The position numbers were made by a program, and so were the translations under genes. From assembly GCA_026713745.1 (NCBI GenBank), contig JAPONU010000115.1, positions 1-7,871 on the forward strand: DNA of 7,871 nt. The letters run 5' to 3'. Source of the stretch: a bacterium. GTDB taxonomy: Bacteria; Actinomycetota; Acidimicrobiia; Acidimicrobiales; CATQHL01. Of the stretch, positions 1-5,394 are shown piece by piece. The first letter of the stretch is position 1. Each line of letters starts with the position of its first letter. The notes beneath the pieces are model-generated. The model did not search any database, was not told the origin of the DNA, and was given only the letters and a program-made list of their open reading frames with translations.

Positions 1-678
1 GAGTCGGTGACCGGCGGCCGCTTCCACCCCAACTTCGATCGCATCGGCGGCCTCAAGGACGACCTGCCCAAGGGCTGGATCGAAGAGACCCGCGGCGTCA
101 TGGCGAAGATGCGCAACTTCTGCGACGAGCTCGAGGACCTGCTGATGGGCAACGAGATCTTCGAGGCCCGGACCCGCGGCGTGGGGGTCATCCCCGCCGA
201 GGTGGCCCTTTCCTACGGGCTCTCGGGTGCCAACCTGCGCGCCTCGGGCGTCGACTGGGACATGCGCCGTGACAACCCCTGCGGCCTCGTGCACGACCAG
301 TTGGACTGGAAGGTCTGGACGCACCCCGACGGCGACTCCTTCGCCCGCTACTGGGTGCGCCTGCAGGAGACCCGCGAGGCCACCTACATGGTCGAGCAGA
401 TGCTGGACGGCCTGCCGTCCGGGCCGGTCATGGCGAAGGTTCCCGTCATCATCAAGGTGCCCGCCGGGGAGGCCTACGTGGCCACGGAGAACCCGCTGGG
501 CGTCATGGGCTACTACGTGGTCAGCAAGGGCGACCTGGGGCCATTCCGGGTGAAGATCCGCTCCGCCTCGTTCAACAACATCTCCGTGGCCCCCTGGGTG
601 CTGCGCGGGGTCTACGTGCCCGACGTGATCACCATCCTGGCCAGCCTTTACTTCATCCTGGGCGACATCGACCGATGA
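1..678 (+). CDS. nuoD: NADH-quinone oxidoreductase subunit D (NuoD), C-terminal part, 5'-truncated by window edge
   Basis: The reading frame is open from base 1, giving 225 residues and a TGA at 676-678; the N-terminal part of the family lies outside the window, including the quinone-site His and Tyr. NuoD is the 49-kDa-type subunit of complex I, descended from [NiFe]-hydrogenase large subunits. With NuoB and NuoH it forms the quinone-reduction site in the cytoplasmic connecting module. Visible family motifs are VTGGRFHPNFDRIGG at the left edge, ARTRGVGVIPAEVALSYG, GANLRASGVDWDMRR, GEAYVATENPLGVMGYYVVS, the FRVKIRSASFNN block and the terminal ILGDIDR, which matches the usual ...GE/DVDR end. 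The family segment around MExxIxHFK that normally precedes the GEAY motif is absent (see findings). The next gene overlaps by four bases (ATGA), and nuoE, F and G do not follow as in classical operons. Family identity is certain. The match to an actinobacterial second-copy NuoD is from memory of such proteins. Confidence 0.97.
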   Translation, partial: ESVTGGRFHPNFDRIGGLKDDLPKGWIEETRGVMAKMRNFCDELEDLLMGNEIFEARTRGVGVIPAEVALSYGLSGANLRASGVDWDMRRDNPCGLVHDQLDWKVWTHPDGDSFARYWVRLQETREATYMVEQMLDGLPSGPVMAKVPVIIKVPAGEAYVATENPLGVMGYYVVSKGDLGPFRVKIRSASFNNISVAPWVLRGVYVPDVITILASLYFILGDIDR

Positions 679-1709
679 TCTGGACCCTCGCCCTGGAGTT
701 GGCCTACTGGCAGCAGACCGCCATCAAGCTGGTGGTGGTGGCGCTGGTCATCCCGACCGCGGCGCTCATCCTGGGCTACGTGTTCTTGATGAAGATGATG
801 AGCTTCATGCAGAGCCGGCTGGGACCCATGGAGGCCGGCCCCTACGGCACGCTGCAGCTGCTGGCCGACGGCGTGAAGTTCCTGCAGAAGGAGGACGTGT
901 TCCCCCGCCGCGCCGACCGCTACGTGTTCGCCCTGGCGCCGGTGGTGGTGCTGGTGTCCACCTTCCTGCTCTTCGTGGTGCTGCCGGTGGGGCCCGACGC
1001 CGTCGTGAGCGGCCTCGACGCCGGGCTGTTCTTCGCCCTGGCGGTGGCCTCGCTCTCGGTCATCGGCATCTTGATGGCGGGCTGGGGCTCGGCCAACAAG
1101 TACGCCCTCATGGGTGGCATGCGCGCCGCCGGGCAGCTCATCGCCTACGAGCTGCCGCTGGTGCTGGCGGCCATCGGCGTGGTCATCCAGGCCGGGACCC
1201 TGGACCTCAACAAGATCGTGCTGGCCCAGGCCACCGGCGAGATCTTCGGCTGGGGGGCCATCGGGAACCCGTACATCCTCACGCAGTTCGTGGGTTTCGC
1301 CATCTTCCTGGTGGCGGTGCAGGCCGAATTGACCCAGCCGCCCTTCGACATGCCGGTGGCCGAGTCGGAGATCGTCGGCGGCTACCAGGTGGAGTACACC
1401 GGCTTCCGGTTCTTGTTCTTCTTCATGGCCGAGTTCGGCACGGCTTTCGCCTTCGCCGGCATCGCCTCGGTTCTGTTCCTCGGCGGCTGGTACGTGCCGG
1501 GCCTCGACCCCACTTCGGGCTGGTTCAACCTCATCGGGCCGTTCGTGATGTTCATCAAGATCATGGCCGTCTCGACGCTCATCTTCTGGTTCCGTTTCAC
1601 CTTCCCGCGGCTGCGCGAGGACCAGCTCCAGAAGCTGGCCTGGAAGGTGCTCATCCCGCTGGCACTGCTGAACATCGTGGTGACCGGCGTGCTGAAGGTC
1701 CTGGTCTGA
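675..1709 (+). CDS. nuoH: NADH-quinone oxidoreductase subunit H (NuoH)
   Basis: This is a 344-residue polytopic membrane protein of normal family length. NuoH (ND1) sits at the foot of the peripheral arm, forms the membrane part of the quinone chamber, and links it to the proton pumps. Conserved blocks are SRLGPMEAGPYGTLQLLADG (48-67) running into VKFLQKED, GWGSANKYALMGGMRAAGQL (136-155), QPPFDMPVAESEIVGGY (221-237) followed by EYTGFRF, and FPRLREDQLQKLAWK near the C-terminus. About eight hydrophobic segments are visible. The acidic loop keeps Asp225, Glu230, Glu232 and Glu240, equivalent to E. coli D213, E218, E220 and E228. Val228 occupies the E216 position. The ATG overlaps the nuoD stop as ATGA and no good Shine-Dalgarno precedes it, so translation is probably coupled to nuoD. 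Identification is firm. Confidence 0.97.
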   Translation: MIWTLALELAYWQQTAIKLVVVALVIPTAALILGYVFLMKMMSFMQSRLGPMEAGPYGTLQLLADGVKFLQKEDVFPRRADRYVFALAPVVVLVSTFLLFVVLPVGPDAVVSGLDAGLFFALAVASLSVIGILMAGWGSANKYALMGGMRAAGQLIAYELPLVLAAIGVVIQAGTLDLNKIVLAQATGEIFGWGAIGNPYILTQFVGFAIFLVAVQAELTQPPFDMPVAESEIVGGYQVEYTGFRFLFFFMAEFGTAFAFAGIASVLFLGGWYVPGLDPTSGWFNLIGPFVMFIKIMAVSTLIFWFRFTFPRLREDQLQKLAWKVLIPLALLNIVVTGVLKVLV

Positions 1710-1763
1710 CGGTGCGGCGGAGATGGCAGTGGTGATGGAAGCAGGCGTCATGAGAGGTGGGTC
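1710..1763 (+). other. 54-base gap between nuoH and nuoI
   Basis: This gap holds three ATG codons in one frame (1723, 1735, 1750), all leading to a TAG at 1774-1776 just inside nuoI. None has a well-spaced Shine-Dalgarno: GGAG abuts the first. I see no promoter or hairpin, and the gap is probably a spacer carrying the nuoI ribosome site. Confidence 0.5.
1752..1757 (+). promoter_or_regulatory. Ribosome binding site of nuoI
   Basis: GAGAGG lies six bases before the ATG at 1764. No ATG, GTG or TTG occurs in this frame between the nuoH stop and 1764, so the nuoI start is unambiguous. Confidence 0.7.
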
Positions 1764-2333
1764 ATGCGAGGCATAGGGATGCTCAAGGGGATGGGGGTGA
1801 CCGGTCGCACGATGCTGCGCACCCTGTTCCCCGACGGGCTGCGCAAGCCCGTGCCGGCACCGTCGCGGGGCGCGCACACCGTGCAGTACCCGCACGTCAA
1901 GGAGGAGCCGGTGGCCCGGGCGCGGGGCGTCATCGGCCTGCATCACGACAACTGCACCGTCTGCATGCTGTGCGCCCGCGAGTGCCCGGACTGGTGCATC
2001 TACATCGAGGGGCACAAGGAGCTGGCCCCGCCGCGGCGCCCCGGCGGCAAGCCCCGCGCCCGAGCCAAGATCGACCGCTTCGACATCGACTACGCCCTCT
2101 GCATGTACTGCGGCATCTGCGTGGAGGTGTGCCCCTTCGACGCCCTGTTCTGGAGCCCCGAGTTCGAGTACTCCGAGCCCCGCATCGCCGACCTGCTGCA
2201 CGACGCCGACCGGCTGGCGGACTGGATGGAGACGGTTCCGGAGTTCGAGACCTATGAGCCGGGCGCCAACGTCAAGCAGCCCAAGCTGCCCGAGCCGTCC
2301 CAGCACCGGCCCCCCCGGAGCGCCATCCAGTGA
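1764..2333 (+). CDS. nuoI: NADH-quinone oxidoreductase subunit I (NuoI), two-[4Fe-4S] ferredoxin-type subunit
   Basis: This 189-residue protein carries two ferredoxin cluster motifs: Cys64, 67, 70 and 74 (CTVCMLCARECP) and Cys113, 116, 119 and 123 (CMYCGICVEVCP). These are the ligands of clusters N6a and N6b, which relay electrons through the connecting module toward NuoB and quinone. Cys78 is an additional cysteine (CPDWC); E. coli NuoI has one at the same spacing, so it is not unusual. The N-terminal amphipathic region (about 1-30) fits the membrane-surface helix of the family. The linker between the two motifs is 38 residues with a Pro/Arg-rich stretch, against 28 in E. coli. The C-terminal tail is Pro-rich and its last codon overlaps the nuoJ start. 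The gene lies 54 bases after nuoH, in the same frame. Order H-I-J is canonical. The wording of the cluster motifs resembles the second actinobacterial NuoI type, from memory. Confidence 0.97.
   Translation: MRGIGMLKGMGVTGRTMLRTLFPDGLRKPVPAPSRGAHTVQYPHVKEEPVARARGVIGLHHDNCTVCMLCARECPDWCIYIEGHKELAPPRRPGGKPRARAKIDRFDIDYALCMYCGICVEVCPFDALFWSPEFEYSEPRIADLLHDADRLADWMETVPEFETYEPGANVKQPKLPEPSQHRPPRSAIQ
2317..2320 (+). promoter_or_regulatory. Ribosome binding site of nuoJ, inside the 3' end of nuoI
   Basis: GGAG lies nine bases before the GTG at 2330, which overlaps the nuoI stop as GTGA. This supports GTG as the start, with translational coupling. Confidence 0.5.
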
Positions 2334-2839
2334 CCGTCCTCGGGGCCCTGGTCGCCCAGAACATCGCCTTCGGGGTGATCGCCGCCATCATGGTGTTCGC
2401 GGCGATCCGTCTCGTCACCACCCGCAACGTGGTGCACGCGGCACTGTTCCTGGTGGTGGTGCTCGGCGGCGTGGCGGCCCTGTTCCTGCTGATGGGCGCC
2501 GAGTTCGTGGGAATCACCCAGATCCTTGTCTACATCGGCGCCGTCGTGGTGCTGTTCCTGTTCGGCATCATGCTGACCCGCACGCGCATCGGTGACGAGG
2601 AGGGTACCGACCACCCCAACCGGCTGCCGGCCGTGCTGGCGGCGGCGCTGGTGGCCACCGTCACCATCTACGCCGTGGTGTCGGGCTTCGGCGACGTCGA
2701 GTTGCCCGCCGAGACCCGCACCACCACCGCGGAGGTGGCCGACTCCATCTTCAGCACGTACATCGTCCCGTTCGAAGCCGTCTCGGTGCTGCTGCTGGCC
2801 GCCCTCATCGGCGCCATCGTCATCGCCCGGAGGGACTGA
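2330..2839 (+). CDS. nuoJ: NADH-quinone oxidoreductase subunit J (NuoJ)
   Basis: NuoJ (ND6) is a membrane subunit next to NuoH and NuoK. Its third transmembrane helix carries a pi-bulge that changes during coupling. This 169-residue protein has five hydrophobic segments, at roughly 11-28, 34-54, 58-82, 100-118 and 147-166. The diagnostic block is NVVHAALFLVVVLGG (33-47) followed by GAEFVGITQILVYIGAVVVL (56-75) with FLFGIML directly after it. Gly61 aligns with the pi-bulge glycine, and Glu58 and Tyr68 sit in the same block. A polar loop of about 25 residues (120-145) precedes the last helix, as is usual. The GTG start overlaps the nuoI stop by four bases, and nuoK starts four bases after the nuoJ stop. 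Family assignment is firm, although NuoJ sequences are poorly conserved outside helix 3. Confidence 0.95.
   Translation: MTVLGALVAQNIAFGVIAAIMVFAAIRLVTTRNVVHAALFLVVVLGGVAALFLLMGAEFVGITQILVYIGAVVVLFLFGIMLTRTRIGDEEGTDHPNRLPAVLAAALVATVTIYAVVSGFGDVELPAETRTTTAEVADSIFSTYIVPFEAVSVLLLAALIGAIVIARRD
2829..2834 (+). promoter_or_regulatory. Ribosome binding site that sets the nuoK start
   Basis: GGAGGG lies nine bases before the GTG at 2844, within the last codons of nuoJ. The nuoK frame stays open upstream to 2592, but that extension is a Pro/Arg/Ser-rich shadow of nuoJ. This site, together with the family length of about 100 residues, fixes the start at 2844. Confidence 0.7.
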
Positions 2840-2843
2840 GGTC

Positions 2844-3143
2844 GTGCTGCTGAACCAGTTCCTCGTCCTCAGCGCCGTGCTGTTCGCCATCGGCGTCTAC
2901 GGGGTGCTGGCGCGCCGCAACGGGGTGCTGGTGCTGATGTCGATCGAACTCATCCTCAACGCCGTGAACATCAACCTGGTGGCGTTCGGCAGCTACGTCT
3001 CCAGCATCTCCGGCGAGGTCTTCGCCCTGTTCGTGATCACCGTGGCCGCCGCCGAGGTGGGCGTGGGCCTGGCGATCCTGCTGCTGCTGTACCGCAACCG
3101 TCGAAGTGTCGACCTCAGTGAGGCCGACCTCATGAAGGGCTAG
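2844..3143 (+). CDS. nuoK: NADH-quinone oxidoreductase subunit K (NuoK)
   Basis: NuoK (ND4L) is a three-helix membrane subunit between NuoJ and NuoN that forms part of the first proton channel. Starting at GTG 2844 the protein is 99 residues, the usual length. The three helices are at roughly 4-22, 28-50 and 58-82. Glu35 (in LMSIELILNAVNINLVAF) and Glu71 (in ITVAAAEVGVGLAILLLLYR) match E. coli Glu36 and Glu72, the buried carboxylates needed for pumping. The C-terminus is a short polar tail after YRNRRSVD. The gene sits four bases after nuoJ and ends seven bases before nuoL. An upstream in-frame extension is open but does not encode a family-like sequence and is rejected. Confidence 0.96.
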   Translation: MLLNQFLVLSAVLFAIGVYGVLARRNGVLVLMSIELILNAVNINLVAFGSYVSSISGEVFALFVITVAAAEVGVGLAILLLLYRNRRSVDLSEADLMKG

Positions 3144-3150
3144 GGCGGCC

Positions 3151-5307
3151 GTGGGTCTGCAGGGCATCGGCGTGCTGGCGGCGGAGGCGTCCGCGGAGAT
3201 CGTGCATGCCTCGGGGTGGTTCCTGTCCAACGTCTGGATCATCCCGGCCATCCCGGCGGCCGGCTTCTTCGCCATCCTGTTCTTCGGCAAGCGCCTGCCG
3301 CGGGGCGGCTCGGAGCTGGGCATCATCGCCGTCGGCGCCTCCCTGGTGCTGGCGCTCTGCACGGTGGGCCAGTGGATCAGCACGGTGAACGGCGCCGGCG
3401 GGGCAGCCGTCGAACCTGTCGTCAACCGCTGGACGTGGTGGGTGGCCGGGGGGGTGGACTTCACCATCGGCACCCTCACCGACGGGCTGGCGGTGGCGCT
3501 GCTCTTCGTGGTGACCGCCATCTCGCTGCTGGTGCACATCTACTCCACCGACTACGTGGCGGGCGACGTCCGCTACACGCACTTCTTCGCCTTCCTGTCG
3601 CTGTTCACCGCCGCGATGCTGTTCTTCGTCCTGGCCGAGAACACCATCCAGATGATCGTGGGCTGGGAGCTGGTGGGTGTCTGCTCGTTCGTCCTGATCG
3701 GCCACTGGTGGGAGGAGAAACCCAACTCCGACGCGGCTCTGAAGGCCTTCCTGACCAACCGGGTCGGTGACGTCGGCCTGCTGGTGGGCGTCAGCGTGCT
3801 GTTCTTCGCCGCCGGGGGCACGTTCTCGATCCTGGAGATCAACACCAGGGCCATCGACGGCGAGATCGGCCACAACCTGCTGCTGATCTCCGCGCTGTGC
3901 CTGCTGGCGGCGGTCATATCCAAGTCGGGCCAGTTCTTCCTGCACACCTGGCTGCCCGACGCCATGGCCGGACCGACGCCCGTCTCCGCGCTCATCCACG
4001 CCGCCACCATGGTCGTGGCGGGCGTCTACCTGGTCGCCCGCATGTACGGGGTGTTCTTCGAGGGGATGGTCATCGCCGGGTCCTCCATCAATGCCCTGGC
4101 GCTCATCGGCGGGATCACGACGCTGGTCGGCGCCTCGCTGGCGTTCGTGCAGAACGACATCAAGCGGGTGCTGGCCTACTCCACCATCAGCCAGCTGGGC
4201 TACATGGTGATGGCGCTGGGCGTCGGCGCCTGGACGGCCGCGGTCTTCCACCTCTTCACCCACGCCTTCTTCAAGGCCTGCCTGTTCCTGGGCTCGGGCT
4301 CGGTGAGCCACTCGGTGCACAGCTTCGACATGAAGAAGGACATGGGCGGGCTGCGCAAGCACATGCCCCACACGTTCCGCACTTTCATGATCGCCTCGGT
4401 GGCGTTGGCAGGGCTGCCGCCCCTTGCCGGGTTCTGGTCCAAGGACGAGATCCTGGCCGGCACCGGCGGCTGGGGCGTCTTCGGTGCCACCGGGGGCAAC
4501 GGCGCCTACACCGCCATGCTGTTCATGGGCATGGCGACCGCCGCCCTCACCGCCGCCTACATGACCCGCTGCATCTATCTCACCTTCTTCGGCACCTACC
4601 GGGGACACGGCCACCCGCACGAGTCGGGACGGCGCATCACCGTGCCGCTGTGGATCCTGGCGATCTTCGCTGTGGGCGCCGGCTGGACGAACCTGCCCAA
4701 GGGCTTCCAGATCGTTCCCAAGAGCTGGACCGAGCAGTTCGGCCACTACGTCGAACCGGTGGCCGCCGAGCACTTCTACTTCCCGGCGATCGCCCATGCC
4801 ACGCCCAGTTGGACCCTGGCCATCGTCTCGACACTCGTCGCGCTGACCGGCGCGGGCGTGGCGTTGGCCTATTACCGGCGGGTCGACCGGCGGGCGGCGG
4901 CCGGTGGGGCGGCCACCGAACTGGCCGACGGCCCGACCAGCCGCTGGACGGTGGCGAGAGCCGGCCACACGCTGCTGGTGCAGAAGTACTACCTGGACCA
5001 CCTCTACACCGGCATCGTGGCAAAGGGCACGGCCGGCCCCGTCGCCAAGGGTGCCTACTGGTTCAACCAGCACGGGATCGACGAGGTGGTGAACCAGGCG
5101 GGCCGCAAGGCCGTGGCCGCCGGGCACATCATCTACGACCGGATCGACCAGCAGGTCATCGACGGTGTCGTGAACACCACCGGCGCCGCCAGCCACGGCG
5201 CCGGTGAGGAGCTTCGACGGATGCAGACCGGGAAGGTGCAGCAGTACGCCGGCGTCATGTTCGTGGCGGCGGTCGTGCTGGCGGCTGCGCTGCTTCTGGT
5301 GCTGTGA
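3151..5307 (+). CDS. nuoL: NADH-quinone oxidoreductase subunit L (NuoL), distal antiporter-like pump
   Basis: NuoL (ND5) is the distal Mrp-antiporter-like proton pump, carrying the long lateral helix that runs along the membrane arm. At 718 residues it is about 100 longer than E. coli NuoL (613). Key residues are Glu173 (GWELVGVCSF), Arg204 and Asp207 (NRVGDVG), Lys258, His283 (SALIHAATM), Lys338 (NDIKRVLAYSTISQLGY), Lys375 and Lys431-Asp432 (GFWSKDEI); these align with E. coli E144, R175, D178, K229, H254, K305, K342, K399 and D400. The C-terminal part (about 600-690) is the lateral helix, containing a 27-residue tandem repeat, followed by RRMQTGKVQQYAG and a final helix. The GTG start is preceded by a weak AGGG five bases away. 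It yields about 22 more N-terminal residues than E. coli before the first helix (NVWIIPAIP); an in-frame GTG at 3202 is a possible shorter start. Identity is certain, the exact start less so. Confidence 0.96.
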   Translation: MGLQGIGVLAAEASAEIVHASGWFLSNVWIIPAIPAAGFFAILFFGKRLPRGGSELGIIAVGASLVLALCTVGQWISTVNGAGGAAVEPVVNRWTWWVAGGVDFTIGTLTDGLAVALLFVVTAISLLVHIYSTDYVAGDVRYTHFFAFLSLFTAAMLFFVLAENTIQMIVGWELVGVCSFVLIGHWWEEKPNSDAALKAFLTNRVGDVGLLVGVSVLFFAAGGTFSILEINTRAIDGEIGHNLLLISALCLLAAVISKSGQFFLHTWLPDAMAGPTPVSALIHAATMVVAGVYLVARMYGVFFEGMVIAGSSINALALIGGITTLVGASLAFVQNDIKRVLAYSTISQLGYMVMALGVGAWTAAVFHLFTHAFFKACLFLGSGSVSHSVHSFDMKKDMGGLRKHMPHTFRTFMIASVALAGLPPLAGFWSKDEILAGTGGWGVFGATGGNGAYTAMLFMGMATAALTAAYMTRCIYLTFFGTYRGHGHPHESGRRITVPLWILAIFAVGAGWTNLPKGFQIVPKSWTEQFGHYVEPVAAEHFYFPAIAHATPSWTLAIVSTLVALTGAGVALAYYRRVDRRAAAGGAATELADGPTSRWTVARAGHTLLVQKYYLDHLYTGIVAKGTAGPVAKGAYWFNQHGIDEVVNQAGRKAVAAGHIIYDRIDQQVIDGVVNTTGAASHGAGEELRRMQTGKVQQYAGVMFVAAVVLAAALLLVL
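5062..5205 (+). repeat. 27-residue tandem repeat within the NuoL lateral helix
   Basis: Residues 638-658 of NuoL (FNQHGIDEVVNQAG and following) and residues 665-685 (IDQQVIDGVVNTTG and following) align without gaps at an offset of 27 residues. Shared positions are Q640/Q667, I643/I670, D644/D671, V646-V647-N648/V673-V674-N675, G651/G678, A654/S681 (similar), A657/A684 and G658/G685. The repeat is visible at protein level; DNA identity is only partial, so the duplication is old. Confidence 0.7.
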
Positions 5308-5314
5308 CCACCGC

Positions 5315-5319
5315 AGGAG
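5315..5319 (+). promoter_or_regulatory. Shine-Dalgarno in the nuoL-nuoM gap, ahead of a mini-ORF
   Basis: AGGAG lies eight bases before an ATG at 5328. This is one of the best Shine-Dalgarno/start pairs in the window, yet it does not belong to nuoM. Confidence 0.5.
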
Positions 5320-5327
5320 ATCGACTG

Positions 5328-5378
5328 ATGCCTTTGGGCGCGAGAGCCAACACCCGGCGAACGGGCGTCGCCAGGTGA
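5328..5378 (+). CDS. Possible 16-residue mini-ORF between nuoL and nuoM
   Basis: This small frame reads MPLGARANTRRTGVAR and ends with TGA at 5376-5378, 16 bases before the nuoM ATG. It has a good AGGAG eight bases upstream and starts 21 bases after the nuoL stop codon. I recognise no family. The peptide is basic and has no hydrophobic segment, so it is not an evident complex I subunit. It could be a short leader that keeps ribosomes moving from nuoL to nuoM, a relic of a duplicated start region, or simply untranslated spacer. A short CCCG/CGGG hairpin (5353-5356 with 5362-5365) lies inside it. Confidence 0.25.
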   Translation: MPLGARANTRRTGVAR

Positions 5379-5384
5379 CCTCGA

Positions 5385-5390
5385 GAGGAG
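5385..5390 (+). promoter_or_regulatory. Ribosome binding site of nuoM
   Basis: GAGGAG ends four bases before the ATG at 5395. This is a strong but slightly close site. It supports the ATG as the start after the 87-base gap that follows nuoL. Confidence 0.65.
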
Positions 5391-5394
5391 ACTG

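Noticed and set aside
648..2306. Very long minus-strand open frame (552 codons) opposite nuoH and nuoI
   Set aside because: It is rich in His, Gln, Gly, Asp and Arg with no recognisable domain, and lies exactly antisense to two certain genes. It is the usual product of scarce stop codons in GC-rich DNA.
2592..2843. Upstream extension of the nuoK frame giving a 183-residue protein
   Set aside because: The extra part is Pro/Arg/Ser-rich and antiparallel to no family pattern. GTG 2844 with GGAGGG gives the normal 99-residue NuoK.
3448..3454. Seven-G runs (3448-3454 in nuoL, 5876-5882 in nuoM) and a seven-C run (2310-2316 in nuoI) as possible phase-variation tracts
   Set aside because: All frames are intact, the runs are short, they fall in essential-type genes, and such runs are expected in DNA this rich in G and C.
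3943..3963. 21-base identical string in nuoL and nuoM (second copy at 6133-6153), with a close match in nuoN near 7780
   Set aside because: It encodes HTWLPDA, the conserved broken-helix motif shared by the three paralogous antiporter-like pumps. Paralogy plus codon bias explains it; it is not a mobile or regulatory repeat.
3130..5196. Minus-strand open frame of 688 codons opposite nuoL
   Set aside because: Low-complexity composition (Gly, Asp, His, Gln, Arg), no motif, and complete overlap with nuoL. It is a GC-driven shadow.
3897..5207. 436-codon same-strand frame inside nuoL
   Set aside because: Arg/Gly/His-rich out-of-frame reading of nuoL with no domain; nuoL itself is intact.
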